Part shown: positions 27,028 to 36,447 of the stretch, piece by piece
Numbering within the stretch: the stretch's first letter is position 1
Layout: each line of letters begins with the position of its first letter
NCBI GenBank assembly: GCA_902826685.1
Contig: CADEFT010000011.1
Coordinates: forward strand, 62,001-126,000
Reading direction: 5' to 3'
Origin: an uncultured Acidobacteriota bacterium
GTDB taxonomy: Bacteria > Acidobacteriota > Terriglobia > Bryobacterales > Bryobacteraceae
DNA: 64,000 bases
Program-made: the position numbers and the translations under genes
Notes under the pieces: model-generated
The model's input: the letters and a program-made list of their open reading frames with translations, nothing else
Told to the model about the DNA's origin: nothing
Databases searched by the model: none

Positions 27028-28842
27028 ATGAAAAAAACCTCATTACTAGCCTTAGCCGCCGCGTTTTCGCTTCCGGCGGCCGATCCTGGCTGTCCCAACT
27101 ACCCGGCCGCTGAACGCACTGAACTCAGCAATCAACTCGAACTCGAACGCCTCGGCGCGGCCTGGGGCATGCGCGCCGCCCGCCAACCGGTGCGCCTCGC
27201 CATCGCACGCAACAATTTCATCGATCAGCACATTTTCGGCAAGATGGAAGCCGATGCCGTCAACCCCGCCCCGCTGACCGGCGACGCCGAGTTCCTGCGC
27301 CGCGTCTCCATCGATCTTACCGGCCGCATCCCCTCGCCGGAGCGTGCCGCGGACTTCCTCGCTTCGGCCGAGCCCGGCAAGCGCGCCCTGCTGATCGAAG
27401 AACTGCTGGCCTCTTCCGGCTACAACGATCAATTCACGCTCTATTTCGGGAACCGCTTTGAAGTAACCAGCAGTTACTATAGTTACATCGGTCTCACCGG
27501 ACGCAACCTGTTCCACCGGTTCTTGCGCGACTTTGTGGAACGGGACCGGCCCTACAACCAGGTGGTTACCGAAATGTTGACGGCTTCGGGCGACGCGGAC
27601 CGCATCGGCCCGGCCAACTTCCTGTCGCGCGGCTTCCAGCAGGGCGACCCCATTCAGGACACCTGGGACACGTTGACCGATCGCGTAACCGTGAAACTGC
27701 TGGGCTTCAAGACCGAATGTGTTTCCTGCCACGCCGGCCGCGCCCATCTCGAGCAAATCAATCTGTGGCTCACCGCGCGCCGCCGCGAGGAGTTCTGGCA
27801 GATGTCGGCCTTCTTCTCGCGGATGAACATGCTGACGGTGCCCGTGGATGCGTTCAGCCAGCGGCTGAAGTTCTTCTTCTCCGATCGCACGACCGGCGGA
27901 TACTACACCACGGTGAGCGCGACTTCGCCCGGCCCGCGCCCCCCGCGCACCGGCGGTCCGTATGCGCCGGCGTTCATCACCGGCCGCCAGACGCCGCGAA
28001 GCGAAAACTACCGCCAGGAGTTCGCGCGCATTCTCACGGGCGACCGCCAGTTCGCCAAAGCCACCGTCAACTACCTGTGGGCTTACTTCTTCAACTACGG
28101 ACTGGTCGATCCGCCGGACGCCTGGGATCTGGCTCGCGTCGATCCGAAGAATCCGCCGCCCGCCCCCTGGACGCTACAGGTCACCCATCCCGAACTGCTC
28201 GACCAACTGGCCGACCAGTTCATCCGCGACAACTACAGCGTCAAGTCGCTCATCCGCACCATCGTCAACTCGAACGCCTATCAGCTTTCGAGTAAGTACG
28301 AAGGCGCGTGGAGGCCTCAGTTCGTCCGTTACTTCGCCAAGCACATCCCGCGCCGCCTGGCCTCGGAAGAGATGTTCGACGCCGTGCAGACCTCCACCGG
28401 CACCGAGGCGCGCATGTTCGTCTCCGGGTTTACCGAGCCGCTCACCTACGCCAACCAACTGCCGGATCCGACCGAGCCGCGCTCGGATGGCAACATTCGC
28501 ACGTTCCTCAATAACTTCGGGCGCGGCGACTGGTGGAATGTAAAGCGCGACCCCTCGCCCACCATCCTGCAATTACTCTACTCGCTGAACGGCAGCCAAA
28601 CGGTCCTGCGGACCATGGCCATGAACACCTCAAGCCCCACCACTCGAGCCGGCCGGCTGGCGCAGTCGAGCGCTTCCGACGACGAAGTAACGCGCGAGCT
28701 TTTCCTCGCCACGCTGACTCGCTACCCCACCGCCGAAGAATTGCAGATCGCCAGGGATAACCGCCGCGGAACCCGGCTCGATTGGATCAGCGACCTGCAA
28801 TGGGCATTGCTCAACAAGCTCGATTTCATCTTTAACTATTAG
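27028..28842 (+). CDS. DUF1549/DUF1553 domain protein with haem c-like CxxCH
   Basis: A protein of 604 aa. ATG 27028 gives a signal peptide (MKKTSLLALAAAFSLPAA). The DUF1549 part (residues 60-250) has RVSIDLTGRIPSPERAADFL and the motif FKTECVSCHAGRAHLEQINLW, a haem-like CVSCH. The DUF1553 part (residues 320-600) includes SENYRQEFARILTGDRQFAKA, abbreviated here, and ends with DLQWALLNKLDFIFNY. The family is abundant in Planctomycetes and Acidobacteriota. It forms an operon with the DUF1501 gene 13 nt downstream. Function unproven, perhaps a surface polymer-degrading complex. Confidence 0.9.
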   Translation: MKKTSLLALAAAFSLPAADPGCPNYPAAERTELSNQLELERLGAAWGMRAARQPVRLAIARNNFIDQHIFGKMEADAVNPAPLTGDAEFLRRVSIDLTGRIPSPERAADFLASAEPGKRALLIEELLASSGYNDQFTLYFGNRFEVTSSYYSYIGLTGRNLFHRFLRDFVERDRPYNQVVTEMLTASGDADRIGPANFLSRGFQQGDPIQDTWDTLTDRVTVKLLGFKTECVSCHAGRAHLEQINLWLTARRREEFWQMSAFFSRMNMLTVPVDAFSQRLKFFFSDRTTGGYYTTVSATSPGPRPPRTGGPYAPAFITGRQTPRSENYRQEFARILTGDRQFAKATVNYLWAYFFNYGLVDPPDAWDLARVDPKNPPPAPWTLQVTHPELLDQLADQFIRDNYSVKSLIRTIVNSNAYQLSSKYEGAWRPQFVRYFAKHIPRRLASEEMFDAVQTSTGTEARMFVSGFTEPLTYANQLPDPTEPRSDGNIRTFLNNFGRGDWWNVKRDPSPTILQLLYSLNGSQTVLRTMAMNTSSPTTRAGRLAQSSASDDEVTRELFLATLTRYPTAEELQIARDNRRGTRLDWISDLQWALLNKLDFIFNY

Positions 28843-28855
28843 GAAGGGCGCCCAC

Positions 28856-30211
28856 ATGAACATCGGAAAAAACTGCGGGCATCATGGCAACGTCAGCCGG
28901 CGCCATTTTCTACTCGGCACGGCCGGAGCGGCCGGATTCCATCTGCTGGGCGCTCATGCCGACGCCGAAACCATCGCGGCGCGCCAGGTGACCCTTAAGA
29001 GATCCGCCCGCGCCTGCATCTTCATCAACCTGGCTGGCGCGCCCAGCCATCTGGATACGTTCGCTCCCAAGGACGGGCCCTGGAATCCGCCCGATATCGA
29101 CCTGCGGCAACACCCGGGCGGCATCGTGTTGTCTCGCACTCTGTTCCCGAAGCTGTCGCAGATTGCCGGCGATCTGTGCGTATTGCGCTCGGTGCAAAGC
29201 TGGGAAGCGGCCCATGAGCGCGGCCAGTTCTATCTGCAGACCGCCCATCCTTCCAATCCCGCCTTCGCTCAGGAAACACCGCACATAGGCGCGGTGGTGA
29301 GCCGGGAACTCGGCGATGCTTCGAAGCCTCTGCCTCCGTTTCTCGCCTTTTACAGCGACGGCATGCAGGGCCAGGCGTTCCTTGGCGGACGAATGGCGCC
29401 GATGAAGCCCACGCCCAACCGCGCGGGCATCGTCGATCTCGAACACAATTTCTACGGCACCGCCAGCCAGTCGCGGTTCAATCAGAAGTTCGGGCTGCTT
29501 GAAGCGCTCGATTCCCCGTTGCGCCGGCAGCCTTATGACGAGTCGATGGCGAACTACGCGGCCTACTACGGGCAGGCCCGCTCGATGATGTACAACCCCG
29601 CCATCGCCACCGTGTTCCAGTATGGCGCCGACGACGAAGGGCGTTACGGCAATACCAACATCGGCCGGTCGCTGATCCTAGCCCGCAACGCGGTTCGCGC
29701 CAAAAACGGCGCCGTATTCATCCACACCATGATGGGCGGCTGGGACATGCACCAGCAGATGTTCGATACCACCTACCCGTCGAACATTTATCTGCTCGGC
29801 AACCAGTTGGACCGCGCCGTCGGCGCCTTGGTCGAAGATCTGAAAGCCTCGGGCGATTTCAATTCCACGATGATCGTGCTGATGGGTGAGTTCGGCCGCA
29901 CGCCCGGCAACTTGAATACCCGCGGCGGGCGCGACCACTATAAGAGCGCCATGTGCGCCCTGCTGCTCGGCGGCGGCGTGCGCGGCGCCCAGGCCATCGG
30001 CGAGCAGGACGGCACCGGCTCGAATATCGTCACCCCAGGCTGGCAGGCCGACCGGCCCATCTTCATGGAAGACATCACCGCCACCATCTACTCCGCCCTT
30101 GGCGTCGATTGGACCAAGAGCATCGTCGATACCCCGTCGGGCCGCAAGTTCGAATATGTGCCCTACGGCATCGACGGCACTTACGTGCCGGTGAACGAGG
30201 TATTTGCGTGA
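28856..30211 (+). CDS. Tat-exported DUF1501 protein (alkaline phosphatase/sulfatase fold)
   Basis: A protein of 451 aa. A Tat signal is present (VSRRHFLLGTAGAAGFHLL), and AGGAAGGG precedes ATG 28856. Family motifs are ACIFINLAGAPSHLDTFAPK, MMGGWDMHQQMF, VLMGEFGRTPG and GRDHYKSAMCALLLGGG, with metal-ligand-type Asp, His and Glu residues. The DUF1549/DUF1501 pair is nearly always encoded together. The following gene begins at the overlapping GTGA. Confidence 0.93.
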   Translation: MNIGKNCGHHGNVSRRHFLLGTAGAAGFHLLGAHADAETIAARQVTLKRSARACIFINLAGAPSHLDTFAPKDGPWNPPDIDLRQHPGGIVLSRTLFPKLSQIAGDLCVLRSVQSWEAAHERGQFYLQTAHPSNPAFAQETPHIGAVVSRELGDASKPLPPFLAFYSDGMQGQAFLGGRMAPMKPTPNRAGIVDLEHNFYGTASQSRFNQKFGLLEALDSPLRRQPYDESMANYAAYYGQARSMMYNPAIATVFQYGADDEGRYGNTNIGRSLILARNAVRAKNGAVFIHTMMGGWDMHQQMFDTTYPSNIYLLGNQLDRAVGALVEDLKASGDFNSTMIVLMGEFGRTPGNLNTRGGRDHYKSAMCALLLGGGVRGAQAIGEQDGTGSNIVTPGWQADRPIFMEDITATIYSALGVDWTKSIVDTPSGRKFEYVPYGIDGTYVPVNEVFA

Positions 30212-32976
30212 GAGCGCTTCTTCTGGCCGCCTGCGCCGCATCGGCCTTCGCGCAGGGGCCGGCTTCCACGGTTCAAATCGTATCGCCGTCGATTCGTATG
30301 CTGGCGGGCGAGATGATGCCGCTGCGGGCGGTGGTGCGCGACGCGGCCGGAACGATGCGCACCGGCGACAACCTCGCCTGGACCGTCGACAACGCCGCCA
30401 TCGCCAGTGTGGCGCCGGGGAACGGCTCGCTCACCGGCCGCGGCCTGGGCTTCGTGCGCGTAACCGCCGCCGCCGGCAACGTCCGCGGCTCCTTATTGAT
30501 TCAGGTGCTGCCCAAGCGCATCGGCATCGAACCGGCACACGCCAGTCTCACCGTGGCCGAGCGGCGCCAGTTCCGCGCCACCGTCTATGACGCCAACGAT
30601 CAGCCGATGCCCGGCGTCGCTTTCCGTTATTTCACGGCCAGCGGCAACGGCTTCACCACCAACGCCGCCAGCATCGACAGCAACGGCATGCTCAATACCG
30701 TGGCCGTGGGCAACATTCAGGTGCATGCCTCTTTCGATTACAACGCCAACGGAGCCTCGCCCGGCTTTGAGCGGCAGGTGCAGGTGGTGGCCACCGCCTC
30801 CATCAACGCGCCGAGAAACTATGAGCTGAGACGGCTGGCCGGGACCGCCGATCTGCGCCGCAACCTTGCCCTACGCGCGCGCATCGTGCCGATTCTCGGC
30901 AACGAACAGGGACACCTGGTGTTCAACGCCAATTTCGACGGGCTGTCGAACGGCCCCCTGCTGGCCGATGCCGGGAACAACTTCTCGCTGATGGGCGCGG
31001 CGGGTGCGCCCGGGCCGCTGCCGCAGACCGCCATCACCGATTTCAATGAGCTTTCGCTCAACAATCGCGGCGTCGTACTCGCTCGTATGTCGGCGGCATT
31101 CAGCAGCAATTACCTGCTCAAGCTTACCCGCGACGGCTCCAATCCCGTCTTCATCGACAACACCCCGCTGCCCGGCACCGAATTCCTTGGCTCCCACTTC
31201 ATCACGCGCAATTCGCTGAACGATTCCGGCGACTACATCATGCGCGCCACCTATCGCGTGGCCAACGCCGGCCCAACCTTCAGCGGCCTGTTCCGCGTGC
31301 GCGAGCGTGGCTTCCCGGACGAGGTGGTGTCAAATCGCGAACCTCTCGGCGACTTCCCCTCGGGCTTTACCGTCGATAACGACTTCGGTCTCTCCGATAC
31401 CGGACTCGCCTACTTCACCGTCACCTCCGGAACCAGGCGCGCCCTTTGGTTCCGCGGTTTCGAGGAGCCCCGGAAGCTGCTGGCTACCGGCGACGCCTTG
31501 CTCGGCTCCACCGTGCGGTCGTTCTTCGGCAACGGCTTCTTCATCAACGCAAGCGGCGACCTGGCCGTGGCGGTGACGCTCAACAACAACGAAATCCACC
31601 TGCTGCGTTACTCCGGGTCGAACCTCGCGGCGGAGCCCCGCAACGTCCGGATCCGCGCCAGCTTCAGCGCGCTCTATGCGATCAGCCGCGACTACGGCGT
31701 CCTCTTCCTCGCCGACGGCGGACGCGGCTATGGCGTCTATCTCTGGAAGGATGGCGATCCCACGCCCGTCTTCCTGCAGAACCACGCCGAATACCTGGTG
31801 CGCGGCAAGCGTGTGGCGCAGCTCGATTACGCCGCCCTGCGCGGTGCGGGCGACGTCGCCATCCTCGCGCGGTCCGAAGATCACGCCATGGAACTGCTCG
31901 CGGTCAAGGCCGGCCAGCCCGCCGTTTCTTTTCTGCAGGCGGGGTCCACCATCGAAGGTGCGGCGCCGATGAGCATCATCGGCATTTTGCTGGGCGCGCG
32001 CACCGGACCGCCCCATTTGCTGACGGGTGGATTCGCCTCCAGCATCATGGAGGTGACCGTCGGCGGCCTCAAGCCCTCCATCCTTACCGGCGATCGTTAT
32101 ACCGGTGTCCAGCTATTCACCGGAGCCAGCAATACCAATGCGCGCAAGGCGCCCAACGGCGATATCTATACTTCGCAGACCAACGGCGCGGGCATCCTGC
32201 GCGTAAGCGGCGATCAGCGCGAGTTCGTGCTGCGCCCGCCCATCGCGCTCGAAACCGGTACGACGGCCGGCGCGCCGTTTTCGGTCACCGTCAATGCGCG
32301 TGGCGACCTGCTCTGGGCGGCTTCCACCAACCGCGGCGATCAGCGTCTGGTGATGACGCGCGAAGGCAAGCACACCGTCCTGGTCTCAAACAACGGCTCG
32401 GTAGTCGATGGCAACACGGTGCTCACCTGGTCGAACCAGGTTCTCGACGATACCGGCCGCGTCATGGCCATTCTGCGCTTTACCGACAACTCCACCGCGC
32501 TCTACCTGTGGGACGACGCCGGATGGAAGCTGGCGGCCATGCCCGACATCACGCAGCACTTGGGCCGCCCCGTGGTCACCATCGGCGCCCCGAGGGCCAG
32601 TGCCGACAGCTTCTTTTCCATCCTCAATCTTTCCGGTCTCGGCAACACTCTGGTCAAGTGGCGGCAGGACAAATGGGAAACCGCCATCGCTACCGATGAA
32701 GCCATCGTCACCGGCCACCTGGCCAATAGCATCGGTACGTTCGACGTCAATCGCTCCGGCGACGTCTTCGCCCAGTGCAATACCAATACACAGGTGCTGA
32801 CGGTGAAGCGTGGCGCCAGGACGTATTACGTCCATGCACTGAACGAACCCACCGCCGACGGCTCCTATATCGTGCGTACCACCGAGTACGACATTCGCGA
32901 CGACGGCACGGTCTATTTCCTCGGCCTCACCACCAACGACGAGTACGTTCTCTACCAGGCAAGCCCGCTCAATTGA
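30208..32976 (+). CDS. Large secreted Ig-like/beta-propeller protein, hypothetical
   Basis: A protein of 922 aa. GTG 30208 overlaps the DUF1501 stop (GTGA) and starts a signal peptide (VRALLLAACAASAFA). Residues 20-100 form a bacterial Ig-like (BIG_2-type) domain (AGEMMPLRAVVRDAAGT, DNAAIASVAPGNGSL), and a second Ig-like segment follows to about residue 210. The rest has repeated beta-rich units that resemble a propeller of choice-of-anchor type (NDSGDYIMRATYRV, DTGLAYFTVTSGTRRALWF, NASGDLAVAVTLNNNE). It may be the surface anchor of the DUF1549/DUF1501 system. Its end overlaps the convergent PEP-CTERM gene by 8 nt. Confidence 0.8.
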   Translation: MRALLLAACAASAFAQGPASTVQIVSPSIRMLAGEMMPLRAVVRDAAGTMRTGDNLAWTVDNAAIASVAPGNGSLTGRGLGFVRVTAAAGNVRGSLLIQVLPKRIGIEPAHASLTVAERRQFRATVYDANDQPMPGVAFRYFTASGNGFTTNAASIDSNGMLNTVAVGNIQVHASFDYNANGASPGFERQVQVVATASINAPRNYELRRLAGTADLRRNLALRARIVPILGNEQGHLVFNANFDGLSNGPLLADAGNNFSLMGAAGAPGPLPQTAITDFNELSLNNRGVVLARMSAAFSSNYLLKLTRDGSNPVFIDNTPLPGTEFLGSHFITRNSLNDSGDYIMRATYRVANAGPTFSGLFRVRERGFPDEVVSNREPLGDFPSGFTVDNDFGLSDTGLAYFTVTSGTRRALWFRGFEEPRKLLATGDALLGSTVRSFFGNGFFINASGDLAVAVTLNNNEIHLLRYSGSNLAAEPRNVRIRASFSALYAISRDYGVLFLADGGRGYGVYLWKDGDPTPVFLQNHAEYLVRGKRVAQLDYAALRGAGDVAILARSEDHAMELLAVKAGQPAVSFLQAGSTIEGAAPMSIIGILLGARTGPPHLLTGGFASSIMEVTVGGLKPSILTGDRYTGVQLFTGASNTNARKAPNGDIYTSQTNGAGILRVSGDQREFVLRPPIALETGTTAGAPFSVTVNARGDLLWAASTNRGDQRLVMTREGKHTVLVSNNGSVVDGNTVLTWSNQVLDDTGRVMAILRFTDNSTALYLWDDAGWKLAAMPDITQHLGRPVVTIGAPRASADSFFSILNLSGLGNTLVKWRQDKWETAIATDEAIVTGHLANSIGTFDVNRSGDVFAQCNTNTQVLTVKRGARTYYVHALNEPTADGSYIVRTTEYDIRDDGTVYFLGLTTNDEYVLYQASPLN

Positions 32977-33505
32977 TCGACCGCCTGCGCACAAGCACGG
33001 CGAGCGTCCCGGCCGCCGTCAGCAGCATCGCCGCCGGCTCCGGAATCGCGGTCACGGAAAACGTGCCCACCCAGTTCTGCGTGTTGGAGTAATAAGGATC
33101 CACAGGCGCCAGGTTGCCCGCCTGTACGGCCACGGCATAGTTGGCGGGCGCGCCAAACGTCCCCACACTTCCGAGCAGCACCGCCGAATCGAGCGACTGC
33201 AGGAGCATTTTCAAAGCTAACGTGGCAGGGTTGAAATCGGAGGCGGCCGCGTAGGTATGAGTGGCGGCCACGTCGATGCCGCCGATCACCAGTTGCAGGT
33301 TGGATATAGAGCCGGATACGGCATTGTCGGCCGTGAAAGTTCCCTGGAAAACCAGCGGCAGGGAGCCAAAGTTCCACGGATTGTCGATATAGGTTCCCGG
33401 CGCGTTCGGTGCGCTGGTAACGGTAACCTCAAGCAGATAATTGACGGGAGCGGCTTCCAGGGCGCATAAGCCGTAAAACGCCGCCGCGATAACGAATGCT
33501 TTCAT
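32969..33505 (-). CDS. PEP-CTERM sorting-domain protein
   Basis: A protein of 178 aa. It has an N-terminal signal peptide (MKAFVIAAAFYGLCALEAAP) and a typical C-terminal PEP-CTERM signal: IPEPAAMLLTAAGTLAVL, followed by VRRRSIN. The middle is beta-rich and unassigned. Such proteins are processed by exosortase and anchored or released at the surface; no exosortase gene lies in this window. The start codon overlaps that of the divergent hydrolase-sialidase gene (CATG at 33503-33506). Confidence 0.9.
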   Translation of the reverse strand: MKAFVIAAAFYGLCALEAAPVNYLLEVTVTSAPNAPGTYIDNPWNFGSLPLVFQGTFTADNAVSGSISNLQLVIGGIDVAATHTYAAASDFNPATLALKMLLQSLDSAVLLGSVGTFGAPANYAVAVQAGNLAPVDPYYSNTQNWVGTFSVTAIPEPAAMLLTAAGTLAVLVRRRSIN

Positions 33506-36446
33506 GGCAACCGCAGAGTATCGCGTTTACCGCGTGCGGAAAATTGGTATCTTTACCCGGTTGGCCGCGAATACAATCGTGATAGTGCCGCTATTGCCGC
33601 TGTTCGTTCTAGGGTCTTTGTGGGCCGCGCCCGCTTATCAATCCGGGTCGCTACAGCGGCCCGATGGTGCCACCGTCGCCTATCACGTCCGCCAAGGCAG
33701 CGGGCCAAACCTGGTGCTGATTCCGGGAAGCTGGGACGATCGCCGCGTCTTCGACCGGCTTGCCGGCGGGCTGCCCTCCGATGTGCGAATCATCGTGGTC
33801 GAACTGCGTGGACACGGTGGCAGCCGTCCGGCCTCGCGTAATCCCTCGATGGACCTATTCGCCGGGGATGTGTTGGCAGTCGCCGATAAGCTTGGGCTCG
33901 AACGCTGGTATGCAGGCGGCCACAGCATCGGCGGTATGCTCGCGATCGAACTCGCCGCACGGCGGCCGGATCAGATCGCCGGGGTCGTCGCGATGGAAGG
34001 CTGGACCCATCATCTTGTCGCGGTGGAAGCGTTCGGTCCCGGCCGTCCATCGCAACGGACCAGTCACCAACAGGAAACGCTGGCCGCCTTGAGCGAGGCG
34101 GAAAGAACGGCGTTCGCCTCGGTGTGGAAGCAGTGGGACGGGGCGCCGATTCTCGCCACAACGGCGGTGCCCGTGCTCGAGATCTGGGGCGACCGTGGCG
34201 GCCCGCGGCCGTCGCGCGAGCAGTTGCGCCTGCCGGACCGGACAAGCATCGAACTCGCCTGGATCGCGGGCGCCTCGCATGCAATGCTCGCTGAGAATCC
34301 CGAAGCCGTGGCCCGCCACACCGGCGAATTCCTCGAGGCGCGGGAAGCGCGTCACATGTTCGCCGCGCCCGCCGTTACGCGCCTGCGGCCCGAAGTCGTT
34401 TCCATCTACAAGGGCAAGGAGAGAACCACCGGCTTCAACATGCATCCTTATCTCGCCGCGTTTGACGGCAAGCTGTGGGCGATGTGGAGCTCCAATCGCA
34501 TCCGCGATCTGCAGGCCGGTCAGTACATCCGGTATGCCACCAGTGCCGACGGCGTGCATTGGTCCGAATCGGCTATCCTCGCCCCACCGGAAGAGAAGGA
34601 AAACCTGCGCTCGTTCGCGCGCGGTTTCTGGAGGCGCGGTCCCGATGAGTTGATCGCGCTGGTGGCGCGCGACGAAGCCGTACGGCCGCTGTTCGGCCCA
34701 GGGCTCACGCTGCGCGGCTTCCGTTGGAACGGCACCGCCTGGGCCGAGCCGTTCGCCGTCGCCCGCGACACCATCAACAATTTCGCGCCCACTCTTCTCT
34801 CCAATGGCCAATGGATGATGACGCGGCGCGACCACAAAATGCGCATCGGCATGTTAACCGGAGGCGCCGCCGCGCCGGACCAGTGGACCCCTGTCGCCGT
34901 TCCCGCGCCCGCCGATGGGGCGGCGCTCGATGAGCCCGTGCTCTGGACGCTGCCCGATGGCCAGCTCACCGCCGCGTTCCGCGACGGCAGCAAGTCGCGG
35001 CGGCTTTACCGTTCTTTCAGCCGCGATAGCGGCCAGACCTGGACCGCTCCGGTCCAAACCGACTTTCCCGATGCGATGGCGAAGTTCAACGTCCTGCGCC
35101 TGTCGAGCGGTCTCTATGCGATGGCGTCGAACCCCAACACCAGCGGCCGGCGCAATCCGCTCAGCCTCTCGTTATCGGAAGACGGCAGAGTGTTCACGCG
35201 CATGGCCGTGCTGCGCGACGCGCCCACCGTCTATCGCTATGCCGGCAAGGATCCGGGCTACGCCGGATACCACTATCCGCAACTGCTCGAACACAACGGA
35301 TTCCTGTACATCATTCATTCGGAAAACATGGAAGACATCGTGCTGCTGCGCGTTCCCATCACCGATGTTCAAAAGCTCGCGCGCCGGCCCGAGCGCCTGC
35401 TCGCCCCCCGCACTTCCTTCACCAGCCTGCCCGCCGCCGCCAAACGCCACAGCAGCGTCTTTCAAGGCCGGCGGAACGAATCCGGGTTCAATCTGCATTC
35501 CTACATCGCGCACCACGACGGGCAGTTCTGGGCCGTCTGGTCATCGAGCCGCGTGGGCGAAGAGGATCCCGATCAACGAGTGCTCTACGCCACCAGCCGC
35601 GACGGCCATCGCTGGAGCGAGCCGCGCGAACTCGCCGCCGATCCCGATGGACCCCAGGGACCGGCTCGCTGGATCGCCCGCGGCATTTCCGTCGAACAAG
35701 GGAAACTCACCGCGCTTGCCGCTTACATCGAAAGCGCCGACTACCGGTTGCGCGGACGCGGCGAGGTGTGGCGCGGCCTTCGCCTGATGCGCTTTGAATG
35801 GACTGGCGATCGCTGGGAATCGCGCGGCGTCTACGCCGAAGACTGCATGAACAACTTCCCACCCATCCGCCTCAATGGAGCCGATTCACTCGTCTGCCGC
35901 GACCGGCGCATGGATGTTTCGATGGCGCTGGCCGATGGCGCCGGAGGATGGAAGCGTACCGCCATCGCCTCCGCCCCGCCCTTCGATCGCATGGATGAGC
36001 CCACCTACTACGCCACCGAAGGCGGCGAAGTTCACATGATCATCCGCGACAACACGCGCTCCGGTTTCCTCCTTCGCGCTCTAAGCTCCGATGACGGGCG
36101 TAGCTGGTCGCCTCCGGTGCGCACCAACTATCCCGACGCAACCTCCAAGAATTTCCCCCATCGCCTTTCAAACGGATGGTATTTCCTCATCAACAACCCC
36201 GACCCGGCCCGCCGCGATCCGCTCGCCATTTCCTTCAGCCGCGACGGCTGGGAATTCGCTCAGCCGCGGCTGGTCCGGGGCAGCCCGCCCGCGCGGCGCT
36301 TTGAAGGGCGCGCCAAAGGCAGCGGCACCGTCCAGTATCCGCACGCCGTCGAGCATGGCGGATCGCTCTGGGTGATCTATTCGGTGAACAAAGAGGACAT
36401 CGAAGTCGCCGAACTCCCGATCCGCGCCTTGGAGTTGCCCCGCTAA
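33504..36446 (+). CDS. Alpha/beta hydrolase fused to two sialidase-like beta-propellers
   Basis: A protein of 980 aa from ATG 33504; GTG 33585, 7 nt after a TACAAT box, is an alternative that gives a shorter signal peptide (VPLLPLFVLGSLWAAPA). Residues 50-280 are an alpha/beta hydrolase with triad Ser141 (GGHSIGGM), Asp230 (LEIWGDRGG) and His259 (AGASHAML). Residues 300-640 and 655-980 are two homologous propellers, beginning ERTTGFNMHPYLAAFDGKLW and NESGFNLHSYIAHHDGQFW, with Asp-box-like motifs (SRDSGQTW, SSDDGRSW). It is probably exported. The next gene starts 1 nt after its stop, so both are co-expressed. Substrate unknown. Confidence 0.85.
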   Translation: MATAEYRVYRVRKIGIFTRLAANTIVIVPLLPLFVLGSLWAAPAYQSGSLQRPDGATVAYHVRQGSGPNLVLIPGSWDDRRVFDRLAGGLPSDVRIIVVELRGHGGSRPASRNPSMDLFAGDVLAVADKLGLERWYAGGHSIGGMLAIELAARRPDQIAGVVAMEGWTHHLVAVEAFGPGRPSQRTSHQQETLAALSEAERTAFASVWKQWDGAPILATTAVPVLEIWGDRGGPRPSREQLRLPDRTSIELAWIAGASHAMLAENPEAVARHTGEFLEAREARHMFAAPAVTRLRPEVVSIYKGKERTTGFNMHPYLAAFDGKLWAMWSSNRIRDLQAGQYIRYATSADGVHWSESAILAPPEEKENLRSFARGFWRRGPDELIALVARDEAVRPLFGPGLTLRGFRWNGTAWAEPFAVARDTINNFAPTLLSNGQWMMTRRDHKMRIGMLTGGAAAPDQWTPVAVPAPADGAALDEPVLWTLPDGQLTAAFRDGSKSRRLYRSFSRDSGQTWTAPVQTDFPDAMAKFNVLRLSSGLYAMASNPNTSGRRNPLSLSLSEDGRVFTRMAVLRDAPTVYRYAGKDPGYAGYHYPQLLEHNGFLYIIHSENMEDIVLLRVPITDVQKLARRPERLLAPRTSFTSLPAAAKRHSSVFQGRRNESGFNLHSYIAHHDGQFWAVWSSSRVGEEDPDQRVLYATSRDGHRWSEPRELAADPDGPQGPARWIARGISVEQGKLTALAAYIESADYRLRGRGEVWRGLRLMRFEWTGDRWESRGVYAEDCMNNFPPIRLNGADSLVCRDRRMDVSMALADGAGGWKRTAIASAPPFDRMDEPTYYATEGGEVHMIIRDNTRSGFLLRALSSDDGRSWSPPVRTNYPDATSKNFPHRLSNGWYFLINNPDPARRDPLAISFSRDGWEFAQPRLVRGSPPARRFEGRAKGSGTVQYPHAVEHGGSLWVIYSVNKEDIEVAELPIRALELPR
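33572..33577 (+). promoter_or_regulatory. TACAAT -10-like box within the 5' part of the hydrolase-sialidase frame
   Basis: TACAAT ends 7 nt before GTG 33585, the spacing seen at several genes in the window. If used, the gene starts at GTG 33585 rather than at ATG 33504. Confidence 0.35.
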
Positions 36447-36447
36447 C

